A stretch of DNA of 15,596 nt from Gammaproteobacteria bacterium (GCA_016214925.1 JACRMO010000259.1:1-15596), one strand, 5' to 3'; counted from the first letter of the stretch, positions 6,174-14,319 are shown. Made by a program: numbers and translations. Notes: generated from the letters alone by a model not told the origin.

Positions 6174-7422
6174 CTGCGACATTAGACAGAGGCGTCCAAG
6201 TCCTCAAAGAGATGATCGACACGCCCATCGCCAGCTATTTCGACAGCTGCGTGCATTGCGGGTTGTGCGCCGAGGCCTGTCTGTTCTACACCGAGCCATC
6301 CACAAGCTGGAGCCGTTGCGACGCATCTACGAGCAGGAATATACGCTGCTCGGTCGTCTGGCGAAGATGGTGGGTTTGTCCAAGCCCGTCACCGATGATG
6401 AACTCGAAGAGTGGAAAGAGCTGGTCTACAACAGCTGCACCTTGTGTGCGCGTTGTTCGCTGGTCTGCCCGGTCGGCAACGACATTGTCTACATGGTGCG
6501 CAAGTTCCGTGAAGGCATGGCGGTGTCCGGACACGCCCCGGAAGGTCTGATCGGCGCGGTCACGCGCACGATAGAGATCGGCAGTCCGATGGGTGTGCGC
6601 CTGCCGGCGGTGCAGGCGCAGATGAGGCATGTGCAGGACGAGACCGGTATCGAGATTCCGCTGGACAAGGAAGGCGCCGAATACCTGGTGATGCTATCGT
6701 CCATGGAGATCATGAACTTTCCGGAATACCTCAGCGCGATCGCCAAGATCATGAAACAGGCCGGCAAGACCTGGACGCTGTGTTCCACCGCCTTCGAGGC
6801 CACCAATGCCGGTATTCAGATCGGCGTATCCGATCTGGCCAAAGTCATCGTCAAGCGCATCGTCGATGGTGCGGAACGGCTCAAGGTCAAGACCGTCATC
6901 AGTCCCGAGTGTGGCCATGCCTACACGGCACTGCGCTGGGACGGTGCCAATCTGATCGGCCGGCCGTTTACCTTCAAGGTGCTGCATATCCTGGAAGTGC
7001 TGGATGAGTTCCGCGCGCAAGGACTACTCAAGACCGAGGGTTTCGAAACGGCCAAGATGACCTTCCATGATCCCTGCCAGTTGGTGCGCCGCGGCGGTGT
7101 CATCGAGCAGCCGCGCAATCTGATGAAGATGGTGGTGAAGGATTTCGTCGAAATGGAAGATCCCGGCAAGTACAACTGGTGCTGCGGCGGTGGTGGCGGT
7201 GTCAGCGCCAATGAAGAGGCTGAGCAGTTGCGTCTGGAAGCCTTCAAGATCAAGAAGCGGCAATTGGAAAACACCGGCGCCAAAACCTTGGTCACCGCTT
7301 GCGCCAATTGCCGCATCACGCTGGAAGAAGGCTTGGAACACAACCAGATGGATATTCCCGTGGTCGGGCTTACCGAAATGATTGCCGAACACCTGGTGGA
7401 AACGCCATCAGCCAAATCCTGA
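6170..7422 (+). pseudogene. isp2: Isp2, HdrD-like Fe-S subunit, frameshifted by a short deletion
   Basis: Isp2 resembles the catalytic subunit HdrD of heterodisulfide reductase: two 4Fe-4S ferredoxin motifs followed by two CCG-type domains. The ATG at 6170 overlaps the isp1 stop. The first motif, CVHCGLCAEAC (Cys 27-37), is in this frame up to GAG at 6293-6295. From ATC at 6298 the protein continues in a different frame: IHKLEPLRRIYEQEYTLLGR, then CTLCARCSLVCPVG, HDPCQL and YNWCCGGGGG. Only two bases separate the frames. Family members usually have some eight residues here (like TGDPKYTP after FYTE), so about 22 nt seem missing. The first frame ends at 6550. No slippery sequence supports programmed shifting. 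Either the gene is broken or the assembly is wrong; the rest, about 374 residues, is intact. Confidence 0.85.
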
Positions 7423-7440
7423 GACGGGGAGGGAATACGT

Positions 7441-7887
7441 ATGGCGATCGACAACGATACCGATTTCAAGACTGCACTGGGCAGGCTGTCTATCGCCCAG
7501 CAACGGCAACTCGCTGCCAGTTTCACTGACCATGTGCTCACGCTGTGCGACGACGTGCGTGTCGCCGGTGCGGTGAGCGCCGCTAGGCGTCCCGATATCA
7601 CCGATATCGAGTTGGCGGCCCTGTATCAGGCGGCCAAATCCGCCAGCGTGGAGAGTTATGCCCAATGCGGTCAAGATACCGAGTGGGCAGCCCAGGCCGG
7701 ACACTTTGTCGCCAAGGCGGCGATGGCGTGTGTCGAGCCCACCAGTGACAGCGCCAATCCGGCTTGGGATGCCGCCATGGATGCACGCATGGCGCGCACC
7801 TGCGCGACTATCGCCGCCGGTCAGGGCACCGTCAACCGCGAGGCCGATGCCCAATACAAAATTCTAGAACAGCAGCAGAACCGATAA
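7441..7887 (+). CDS. Unrecognised 148-residue protein in the hyn operon
   Basis: I do not recognise this protein. It lies between isp2 (18 nt before) and hynL (11 nt after), has GGGGAGGG 8 nt before its ATG and uses codons like its neighbours, so it is very likely a real operon gene. The sequence is Ala- and Gln-rich, seems all-helical (FKTALGRLSIAQQRQLAASF; DIELAALYQAAKSASVESY), has no signal peptide and no membrane segment. Four scattered Cys residues form no CxxC motif. The C-terminus is polar (YKILEQQQNR). Position suggests a role in assembly or structure of the Isp-type hydrogenase; that is inference only. Confidence 0.8.
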   Translation: MAIDNDTDFKTALGRLSIAQQRQLAASFTDHVLTLCDDVRVAGAVSAARRPDITDIELAALYQAAKSASVESYAQCGQDTEWAAQAGHFVAKAAMACVEPTSDSANPAWDAAMDARMARTCATIAAGQGTVNREADAQYKILEQQQNR

Positions 7888-7898
7888 GGACAGGGGCT

Positions 7899-9671
7899 AT
7901 GAGCACACAACGCGTTGTCGTCGATCCCATCACCCGTATCGAAGGGCATCTACGCATCGAGGCGGAGACCGATGCCGAGGGTCGCATCACCCAGGCCTCC
8001 AGCTCCGGCACCATGGTGCGTGGTATCGAGATCATTCTGCGCGGTCGCGATCCGCGCGACGCCTGGGCCTTCGCGCAGCGCATCTGCGGCGTGTGTACGC
8101 TGGTGCACGGCATCGCCTCGGTGCGCGCGGTGGAGAACGCCTTGCAATACGAAATCCCGGCGAATGCCCAGTTGATCCGCAATCTCATGATCGGCGCGCA
8201 GTATGTGCACGATCATGTGATGCATTTCTATCACCTGCATGCACTCGACTGGGTGGATGTGGTGTCCGCGCTCAGCGCCGATCCAAAGGCGACTTCGGCG
8301 CTGGCGCAGTCGATCAGCTCGTACCCGAAATCCTCGCCGGGCTATTTCTCCGACGTGCAGAAGAAGTTGAAGAATTTTGTCGAAGGCGGGCAGCTCGGCA
8401 TCTTCAGCAACGGCTACTGGGGACACCCGGCGTATAAACTGCCAGCCGAAGCGAACCTGATGGCGGTGGCGCATTACCTTGAGGCGCTGACGTGGCAGCG
8501 TGATGTTGCACGCTTGCACACCATCTTCGGCGGCAAGAATCCGCACCCGAACTTCGTAGTCGGCGGCACCCCCGCCGCGATCAGCGTGCATTCGGAACAC
8601 CAGGGACAGGGCAAGGGACCACAGTATCGCGGCGGCACGGGCGCGACGGCGGTGAATATGACCGGTCTGCAGCGCGTCAAGGAGATCATCGACGAGATGC
8701 GTGCCTTCGTCGATCAGGTCTATGTGCCGGATACGCTCGCCATCGCGTCGTTCTACAAGGACTGGGGCACGCAGGGCGAGGGACTGGGGAATTTCATGAC
8801 CTACGGCGATTTCCCCGCCCAGGGTCTGGACGATCCGAGCACCTATCTGGTGCCGGCTGGCGTCATCCTCAACCGCGATCTGTCGACCATTCACGAAGTG
8901 GATCTGAACGCCGAAGATCAGATTCAGGAATACGTCGCGCACTCCTGGTACAAATACCAGGACGGCAAGGAAGCCGGTCTGCATCCGTACAAGGGCGAGA
9001 CCGAGTTCGATTACACCGGCCCGCAACCGCCTTACGAACATCTCGATACGGCGGCCAGTTATTCCTGGTTGAAATCGCCGCGCTGGCGCGGCAAGGCTGT
9101 CGAGGTCGGACCGCTGGCGCGCGTGCTGATGATGTACGCGACAGGCAATCCGCAGGCCAAGGAGCTGGTGGATTCCACGCTGCGCACACTCGACTTACCG
9201 GTGCAGGCGCTGTACTCCACGCTCGGCCGTACCGCCGCGCGCACGCTGGAAACCAAGATCATCGTCGACGCCATGGACACCTGGTACAACAATCTCATGA
9301 CCAACATCAAGGCCGGCGATGTACGTACCTTCAACGAAACCAAATGGGATCCGTCCACGTGGCCGAAGACCGCCAAGGGTGTCGGTTTCATGGAAGCACC
9401 GCGCGGCGCGTTGGCACACTGGATCGTCATCAAGGACGGTAAGATCGACAATTACCAAGCGGTCGTGCCGAGCACCTGGAACGCCGGACCGCGCGACGTG
9501 CAGGGTCAGGATGGTGCCTACGAGGCGGCACTCGCCGGGCATCTGTTGCACGATCCCAAACAACCGATCGAAATCCTGCGTACCATTCACAGCTTCGATC
9601 CCTGCATCGCCTGCGCGGTGCATGTGACCGATCCGGATGGCGAGGAACTGGTGAAGGTCAAGGTGAAGTGA
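7899..9671 (+). CDS. hynL: NiFe hydrogenase large subunit, group 1e (HynL/HydB type)
   Basis: Catalytic subunit that splits H2 at the Ni-Fe(CN)2CO site. The start at 7899 gives 590 residues beginning MSTQRVVVDPITRIEGHLRIE, the usual family N-terminus; the open frame extends 45 codons further up into the previous gene and those are rejected. The Ni ligands are Cys63 and Cys66 in RICGVC and Cys569 and Cys572 in DPCIACAVH. Cleavage after His575 would remove a 15-residue tail (VTDPDGEELVKVKVK), so maturation needs an endopeptidase. The protease gene in this operon is frameshifted. The unusual order hynS-isp1-isp2-orf-hynL, with the small and large subunits split apart, is typical of Isp-type hydrogenases. 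Confidence 0.97.
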   Translation: MSTQRVVVDPITRIEGHLRIEAETDAEGRITQASSSGTMVRGIEIILRGRDPRDAWAFAQRICGVCTLVHGIASVRAVENALQYEIPANAQLIRNLMIGAQYVHDHVMHFYHLHALDWVDVVSALSADPKATSALAQSISSYPKSSPGYFSDVQKKLKNFVEGGQLGIFSNGYWGHPAYKLPAEANLMAVAHYLEALTWQRDVARLHTIFGGKNPHPNFVVGGTPAAISVHSEHQGQGKGPQYRGGTGATAVNMTGLQRVKEIIDEMRAFVDQVYVPDTLAIASFYKDWGTQGEGLGNFMTYGDFPAQGLDDPSTYLVPAGVILNRDLSTIHEVDLNAEDQIQEYVAHSWYKYQDGKEAGLHPYKGETEFDYTGPQPPYEHLDTAASYSWLKSPRWRGKAVEVGPLARVLMMYATGNPQAKELVDSTLRTLDLPVQALYSTLGRTAARTLETKIIVDAMDTWYNNLMTNIKAGDVRTFNETKWDPSTWPKTAKGVGFMEAPRGALAHWIVIKDGKIDNYQAVVPSTWNAGPRDVQGQDGAYEAALAGHLLHDPKQPIEILRTIHSFDPCIACAVHVTDPDGEELVKVKVK

Positions 9672-9741
9672 GTATTGGCGCGGCCATTGCAATGGACTAT
9701 CGTGCGGTCAGATAAAATCTGCAAGCAACAGGAGTGAGCAC

Positions 9742-9954
9742 ATGCGAATCATCAACAAACTGGCAGCACTGGCGCTGTTGGCCTTAGTGGCCCCGGTCGC
9801 GGGCGCGCATACTTTGGTCGAGGAGGGCGCGGACTTCGCGGCCGGGCTGTTGCATCTGCTGTTCGGTTCCCATCATCCCTTCGCGTTGATCGGTGCCGGT
9901 GTATGGGTGGCGTGGCTGATCGGGCGGCGTAGGTTTGGCCACGCTACGCAATAA
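9742..9954 (+). CDS. 70-residue HupE/UreJ-like mini-protein with signal peptide
   Basis: The ATG has a CAGGAGTG Shine-Dalgarno about 7 nt upstream. Residues 1-22 look like a signal peptide ending in Ala-Gly-Ala, so the mature protein would begin with His23. The rest, DFAAGLLHLLFGSHHPFALIGAGVWVAWLIG in overall pattern, resembles the first segment of HupE/UreJ Ni permeases (His near the N-terminus, then a Gly-x-x-His and a Gly-x-x-His pattern, then a Gly-rich membrane helix). HupE has about 190 residues and several helices; here only one helix remains before RRRFGHATQ. It could be a stand-alone small membrane protein related to Ni supply or a remnant of hupE. It follows hynL by 70 nt, on the same strand. 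Confidence 0.7.
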   Translation: MRIINKLAALALLALVAPVAGAHTLVEEGADFAAGLLHLLFGSHHPFALIGAGVWVAWLIGRRRFGHATQ

Positions 9955-10021
9955 TCACGTCGGACTGCGCCCGCTGGCGTGGTTTGCAATCGTCTCCGGT
10001 GGACGTTACCGTGGTCTCACC

Positions 10022-11134
10022 ATGACTACACACGGTTATCTCGCCCGCGAATACTTCGGTCGCTTGCTTGAGGCTTTACGCAACAGCGGCTATCGCTGCG
10101 TCGGTCCGCAGGTGCTGGACGGCGCCATTCAATACCGCGATCTGCCGAATGCACAGGCCTTGCCGAGCGGTTGGCGGGATAGCCAAGCACCGGGTCGCTA
10201 CCGGCTCGAACATTCGAACAATCCACGTCAATTCGCCTGGGCCAATGGCCCGCAGGCACTCAAGCCGTTTCTGTTCGCGCCGCGCGAAACCCTGTGGTGT
10301 GTCGAGCGCGATGCGCGTGGCGCGCTGAGTTTCAGAGCCGTGTTACCCGAGGCGCAAGCGCTGGCGGTGATCGGCGTGCGTGCCTGCGATCTTGCCGCGT
10401 TGCACCTGCAGGATGCGCATTTCCTGCAGGGACAGTTTCAGGATGCGCAATATGCGGCGCGCCGCGACGGGTTGTTCCTGGTCGCGGTCAATTGCACCCA
10501 TCCGGCGGCGACCTGTTTCTGTGTATCCACTGGTGACGGTCCTGACGTCCCCGAGGCTAATGGCGGCTGCGACCTGGTTCTCGATGAAGTGGACGATGGC
10601 TTTATTGTGCGTAGTGCCAGCGAGCGCGGTGCGAGTCTGATCGCGCAACTCGGCTTGGCGCCTGTCACGTTGGCACAACAGACTGTCGTCGCGGATCAGC
10701 GACAGCAGGCACGCGAGGCACAAACACGCATGCTGCCGTCACGCGATCTGCGCCCGCTGCTCGACACGCGTTTGGAACACCCACGCTGGGCGGATGTTGC
10801 CGCGCGCTGTCTGTCCTGCGGCAACTGCACTTCGGTATGCCCGACATGTTTCTGCCACAGCGATCATGAATCACCGGCCATTGATGGCAGCGACAGCACG
10901 CATTATCGCGAGTGGGATTCCTGCTTCACCCAGGGCCACAGTTATATCCACGGCATCACGCTGCGCGCCGACACGCGGCTGCGCTACCGCCAGTGGTTGA
11001 CGCACAAACTCGGCGCTTGGCACGATCAATACGGCCGCAGCGGCTGTGTCGGTTGTGGGCGTTGCATCAGCTGGTGCCCGGTCGGCATCGACATCACCGA
11101 AGAGGTTGCCGCGCTCGCGGCGGACACGCCATGA
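10022..11134 (+). CDS. hydB: Group 3b hydrogenase Fe-S (beta) subunit
   Basis: This subunit links the NiFe module to the flavin subunit of cytoplasmic bifunctional (sulf)hydrogenases. The chosen ATG (MTTHGYLAREYF) gives 370 residues and fits the family N-terminus. The earlier ATG at 9935 would overlap the mini-HupE gene and adds 29 unlike residues; no good Shine-Dalgarno marks either. Family features are GVRACDLAAL (118-127) and CTHPAATCFCVSTGDGP (158-174). Two [4Fe-4S] motifs follow: CLSCGNCTSVC (Cys 263-273), followed at once by PTCFC, and CVGCGRCISWC (342-352). The stop overlaps the next gene (ATGA). Confidence 0.93.
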   Translation: MTTHGYLAREYFGRLLEALRNSGYRCVGPQVLDGAIQYRDLPNAQALPSGWRDSQAPGRYRLEHSNNPRQFAWANGPQALKPFLFAPRETLWCVERDARGALSFRAVLPEAQALAVIGVRACDLAALHLQDAHFLQGQFQDAQYAARRDGLFLVAVNCTHPAATCFCVSTGDGPDVPEANGGCDLVLDEVDDGFIVRSASERGASLIAQLGLAPVTLAQQTVVADQRQQAREAQTRMLPSRDLRPLLDTRLEHPRWADVAARCLSCGNCTSVCPTCFCHSDHESPAIDGSDSTHYREWDSCFTQGHSYIHGITLRADTRLRYRQWLTHKLGAWHDQYGRSGCVGCGRCISWCPVGIDITEEVAALAADTP

Positions 11135-11979
11135 ACGCGCTGCATGTTCCCGCCCCGCATGTCCCCATGGAAGCCGAGATCGTGCGTCGTACCCAGGAAT
11201 CGCCCTCGGTGTTTTCGCTGGGCCTGCGGCTGTGCGATCCCGCGCAACACGCGGCCTACCGCTTCGAGCCGGGGCAATTCAATATGCTCTATCTCTACGG
11301 TGTCGGCGAGATACCCATCTCGATCGTCTCCGACCCCGAGGACGGTGACGAGCTCGGCCATACCATCCGTGTCGTCGGCCGCGTGACGCGCGGTTTCGCC
11401 GCCCTCAAGCCCGGCGACCGCATTGGCCTGCGCGGACCGTTCGGCCGCGGCTGGCCATTACTTGAGACGCGCGGACAGGATCTGGTGCTGGTCACCGGCG
11501 GACTGGGCTGCGCACCGCTGGTGTCGGTGATCAATTATGTAGCGCAGCGCCGCGGCGAGTTCGGCCGTGTGGCTCTCCTGCAAGGCGTCAGGCACATGGA
11601 CGACATGATCTGGCGCGAACGCTATGCGCGCTGGGCCAAGCTGCCCGATGTCCAGGTGCTGCTCGCCGCCGACGTGGCCGGCACCGGCTGGAGCTGGCAT
11701 GTCGGTCTGGTGACCGAGCTGGTCGATCAGCTCGCGTTCGACGTCCGCGACGCGCGCGTCATGGTCTGCGGCCCGGAACCGATGATGCTCGCGAGCGTGC
11801 GCAAACTCAGCGCATCCGGTGTCGCCGACGAACACATCTGGATGTCGTTGGAGCGGAACATGCAATGCGCTGTCGGCCATTGCGGCCATTGCCAGTTCGG
11901 CGCGCAGTTCCTGTGCAAAGATGGGCCAGTGTTCAACTACCCACAGATCCGCGCGCGGTTGGGTGTGAAGGGGTATTGA
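11131..11979 (+). CDS. hydG: Group 3b hydrogenase FAD/NAD(P)-binding (gamma) subunit
   Basis: Diaphorase-like subunit that exchanges electrons with NAD(P)(H); it belongs to the ferredoxin-NADP reductase/PyrK-like family. The 282-residue product starts at the ATG overlapping the hydB stop. The FAD-binding signature is EIPISIVS (60-67), the nucleotide loop VTGGLG (121-126) and GPEPMM (214-219). The C-terminal [2Fe-2S] cluster uses Cys246, 251, 254 and 262 in CAVGHCGHCQFGAQFLC. Most relatives in this enzyme type are cytoplasmic and no signal peptide is seen. A 104-bp spacer with a long inverted repeat follows. Confidence 0.95.
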   Translation: MNALHVPAPHVPMEAEIVRRTQESPSVFSLGLRLCDPAQHAAYRFEPGQFNMLYLYGVGEIPISIVSDPEDGDELGHTIRVVGRVTRGFAALKPGDRIGLRGPFGRGWPLLETRGQDLVLVTGGLGCAPLVSVINYVAQRRGEFGRVALLQGVRHMDDMIWRERYARWAKLPDVQVLLAADVAGTGWSWHVGLVTELVDQLAFDVRDARVMVCGPEPMMLASVRKLSASGVADEHIWMSLERNMQCAVGHCGHCQFGAQFLCKDGPVFNYPQIRARLGVKGY

Positions 11980-11989
11980 AGACGGATTG

Positions 11990-12061
11990 CACACCGAAGA
12001 CCGCAAAGCTCGCAAAGGGTGTCAAATAAAAATCTTTGCGTATTTTGCGGTCTTCGGTGTG
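11990..12061. repeat. Long inverted repeat between hydG and hydD
   Basis: CACACCGAAGACCGCAAA (11990-12007) and its exact complement at 12044-12061 form a perfect 18-bp stem. A second 7-bp stem, CGCAAAG (12011-12017) with CTTTGCG (12034-12040), stacks inside after a 3x3 internal loop, leaving a 16-nt AT-rich loop. The sequence resembles dispersed bacterial repeats built from CGCAAAG units. It sits inside the four-gene hydrogenase operon, where it may act as an mRNA stabiliser, an attenuator or a silent repeat insertion. Confidence 0.85.
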
Positions 12062-12083
12062 AATCGGTTTTTCGAGGGGCATC

Positions 12084-12860
12084 ATGGAAAAACCTAGAAT
12101 CGCGGTACACAAATTCAGCTCCTGCGACGGCTGTCAGCTGGCGTTTCTGGATCTGGGCGAAGATCTGTTGACGTTGACCGCGCAGATCGACATCCGGCAT
12201 TTCGCCGAGGCGGGCATCCTCGGCGAAGACGAGGCGGTGGACATCGCCTTCATCGAGGGCAGTATCTCCACGCCCGCCGACGAGGAACGTATCCGCCGTA
12301 TCCGCGAACGCTCACGGTTGCTGATTACCATCGGCGCCTGCGCCACCGCCGGCGGCCTGCAAGCGCTGCGCAACCTTGCCGATGCCAAGGCTTGGACCGC
12401 GGCGGTGTACGCCAGCCCCGAATATATCTCCAGTCTCGACAAGGTGCAGCCGATCCGCGCACTGGTGCCCGTCGATTTCGAACTGTGGGGTTGTCCGGTC
12501 AATAGTCGGCAGATCCTCGCGGCGGTCGGTTCGCTGCTCAACGGCGTCGTGCCCATCGATGAGCGCGATAAGGTGTGCATGGAGTGCAAACGCCAGCTGG
12601 CGGTATGCGTCATGGTGAGCGAAGGCAAGCCGTGCATGGGGCCGGTCACGCGCACCGGCTGCGGCGCGTTGTGTCCGCGTTTCGGTCGCGCCTGTTATGC
12701 GTGCTATGGTCCGGCCGAGACACCGAACACGGAAGCGCTGGGCGCGCGTCTGCGCGGACTCGGTCTGGTGGGGCATGAGATCGCCCAGCAGTTCCTCGGC
12801 ACCACCAACCAGATGCCGGTGTTTCTCGATGCCGCGCAGCGCTGGGAGAAGACGCCATGA
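12084..12860 (+). CDS. hydD: Group 3b hydrogenase small (delta) subunit
   Basis: Small NiFe subunit of the cytoplasmic type: 258 residues, no Tat signal and no C-terminal anchor. Proximal cluster ligands are Cys14 and 17 (SSCDGCQLAF), Cys86 (GACATAGG) and Cys137 (GCPVN). Eight further Cys at 165, 168, 175, 184, 193, 197, 204 and 207 can bind two more [4Fe-4S] clusters, as usual for group 3 enzymes. A GAGGGG Shine-Dalgarno precedes the ATG, which is expected since the long hairpin separates it from hydG. The stop overlaps the alpha subunit start by 4 nt. Confidence 0.95.
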   Translation: MEKPRIAVHKFSSCDGCQLAFLDLGEDLLTLTAQIDIRHFAEAGILGEDEAVDIAFIEGSISTPADEERIRRIRERSRLLITIGACATAGGLQALRNLADAKAWTAAVYASPEYISSLDKVQPIRALVPVDFELWGCPVNSRQILAAVGSLLNGVVPIDERDKVCMECKRQLAVCVMVSEGKPCMGPVTRTGCGALCPRFGRACYACYGPAETPNTEALGARLRGLGLVGHEIAQQFLGTTNQMPVFLDAAQRWEKTP

Positions 12861-14179
12861 GCGAGCAACGCCGCATCGATATCCGCATCCCGGTGCTTGC
12901 GCGCGTCGAAGGCGAAGGTGCGTTGGATCTCAGTATCCGCGCCGGACAGATCGACGCGCTGCGCCTGGAGATCTACGAACCGCCACGCTTGTACGAACAG
13001 TTTCTCATCGGTCGCCACGCGCAGGACGTCATCGACATGACCGCGCGCATCTGTGGCATTTGTCCGGTCGCCTACCAGATCAGCGCGGTACAGGCCTTCG
13101 AGTCCATCTATGGTACTGAGGTGACTCCTTGGGCGGAGGCCATGCGCCGGGTGTTCTACTGCGGCGAATGGCTGCAAAGCCATGCGCTGCATATCCATCT
13201 GCTGGCCGCGCCGGATTTCTTCGGTTGCACCAGCGTGGTCGAGCTCGCGCAGAAGGATGCCGAAGCGGTGCGCCGTGGTCTGCGTCTGCAAGCACTCGGC
13301 AACGATCTGATCGCCTTGTTCGGCGCGCGCTCCGTGCATCCGGTGGGTGTGCGCGTGGGTGGCTTCCATCATGCGCCGTCGCTTTCGGCTGTCGCCGACA
13401 TGCGTGCGCGATTGAATGCGGCGCGCGCCGATGCCGAGGCGCTGGTGCGTTGGACCGCAAAATTGCCGCTGCCGGATGACGAGCAGGATTTCGTCAGCGT
13501 GGCCATGCGCCATCCCGACGAATATGCGATTACCCGTGGCCGGTTGGTGAGCAGCGCCGGCCACGATCTCGCCATCGAGGATTACGAACGGCATTTCCAG
13601 GAATCCCATGTACCGCATTCGACGGCCTTGCACGCGCACCTCGACGGCAAACCGTATCTGGTCGGGCCGCTGGCGCGCATCAATCTCAATTACACACAAC
13701 TGCCGGCCGCGCTACGCGGCCTGCTCGGCGGACTCGGCATCCACTTTCCCAGCCGCAACATGTTCCACAGCATCGTCGCGCGCGCCGCCGAGGTGTGGCT
13801 GGCCGTCGACGAGGCGGCACGCCTGCTCGGCGAGTATCGCGTGCCCGGGACGCCGATTGGGACGCCGACTGGGACGCCGGCGGTGGCATCTACGCCGCGC
13901 GCCGGCATCGGCTTCGGTTGCAGCGAGGCGCCGCGCGGCATCCTCTGGCACCGCTACGTCACCGATGCTCAGGGCAACGTCGTCGAAGCGCGCATCGTTC
14001 CACCTACCAGCCAGAACCAGGCGCGCATGGAAGAAGACCTGCGCATCTCGCTGACGCGCTTCGGCCTGGACCGCCCCGAGGCGGAGTTGCGCTTGCGCGG
14101 CGAGACTGTGATCCGCAATTACGATCCGTGCATCTCCTGCGCGACGCATTTCCTGCGGTTGCGGGTGGCGCGGGTTTAG
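12857..14179 (+). CDS. hydA: Group 3b hydrogenase large (alpha) subunit
   Basis: Catalytic NiFe subunit of the cytoplasmic NAD(P)-linked hydrogenase, 440 residues. L1 motif RICGIC carries Cys66 and 69; L2 motif DPCISCATH carries Cys425 and 428. A 9-residue tail (FLRLRVARV) follows His431 and would be removed during maturation. GPLARINLNYTQLP and GCSEAPRGILWH are family blocks. Between residues 331 and 342 a tandem repeat gives GTPIGTPTGTPA, which looks like a small in-frame expansion in a surface loop. The beta-gamma-delta-alpha order is the standard hydBGDA cluster (also called hyhBGSL or sulfhydrogenase). Confidence 0.96.
   Translation: MSEQRRIDIRIPVLARVEGEGALDLSIRAGQIDALRLEIYEPPRLYEQFLIGRHAQDVIDMTARICGICPVAYQISAVQAFESIYGTEVTPWAEAMRRVFYCGEWLQSHALHIHLLAAPDFFGCTSVVELAQKDAEAVRRGLRLQALGNDLIALFGARSVHPVGVRVGGFHHAPSLSAVADMRARLNAARADAEALVRWTAKLPLPDDEQDFVSVAMRHPDEYAITRGRLVSSAGHDLAIEDYERHFQESHVPHSTALHAHLDGKPYLVGPLARINLNYTQLPAALRGLLGGLGIHFPSRNMFHSIVARAAEVWLAVDEAARLLGEYRVPGTPIGTPTGTPAVASTPRAGIGFGCSEAPRGILWHRYVTDAQGNVVEARIVPPTSQNQARMEEDLRISLTRFGLDRPEAELRLRGETVIRNYDPCISCATHFLRLRVARV
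13847..13882 (+). repeat. Three 12-bp tandem repeats inside hydA
   Basis: Units at 13847-13858, 13859-13870 and 13871-13882 share GGGACGCCG and differ only in the last three bases (ATT, ACT, GCG). They encode Gly-Thr-Pro-x three times, in frame. Confidence 0.85.
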
Positions 14180-14205
14180 CACGCGCACGATGAACAGTAT
14201 CCGGT

Positions 14206-14219
14206 TTGATGCAGGTCAT
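14206..14219 (+). promoter_or_regulatory. FNR/Anr-type box before the molybdoenzyme operon
   Basis: TTGAT-GCAG-GTCAT matches 8 of 10 positions of the FNR consensus and shares TTTGATGCAG with the boxes at 3307 and 3416. It lies just upstream of a -35/-10 pair at 14225-14252, centred near -46 from the predicted start. Confidence 0.55.
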
Positions 14220-14224
14220 TGCGT

Positions 14225-14252
14225 TTGTCGCTTGGTTGGAGTCCACTATAAT
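14225..14252 (+). promoter_or_regulatory. Promoter of the structured leader and chaperone gene
   Basis: TTGTCG (14225-14230), a 16-bp spacer and a perfect TATAAT (14247-14252) make a good sigma-70-type promoter. The transcript would start near 14259, giving a leader of about 315 nt before the chaperone gene. The FNR-like box directly upstream suggests anaerobic activation. Confidence 0.6.
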
Positions 14253-14300
14253 CAAGCATCGGATCGCGCCACTTATCGGGATATTGGGCGATCACGGATT

Positions 14301-14319
14301 TCCAGCCGCTATGGCTGGA
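14301..14319 (+). repeat. Perfect hairpin at the 5' part of the leader
   Basis: TCCAGCC and GGCTGGA form a perfect 7-bp stem with a GCTAT loop. A second 5-bp stem, GCGGG (14324-14328) with CCCGC (14337-14341), follows directly. Both lie inside the predicted leader RNA. Confidence 0.5.

Noticed and set aside
6284..6300. Programmed ribosomal frameshift in isp2
   Set aside because: No slippery heptamer or shift-prone codon pair occurs at the junction, and conserved residues are missing as well, so a deletion fits better.
9684..9721. Terminator after hynL
   Set aside because: CCATTGCAATGG (9684-9695) and CAGAT/ATCTG (9709-9721) are short palindromes without a T-run; too weak to call.
9935..10021. 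Upstream start for the beta subunit at 9935
   Set aside because: It would overlap the mini-HupE gene and adds 29 residues unlike the family N-terminus; the ATG at 10022 fits better.
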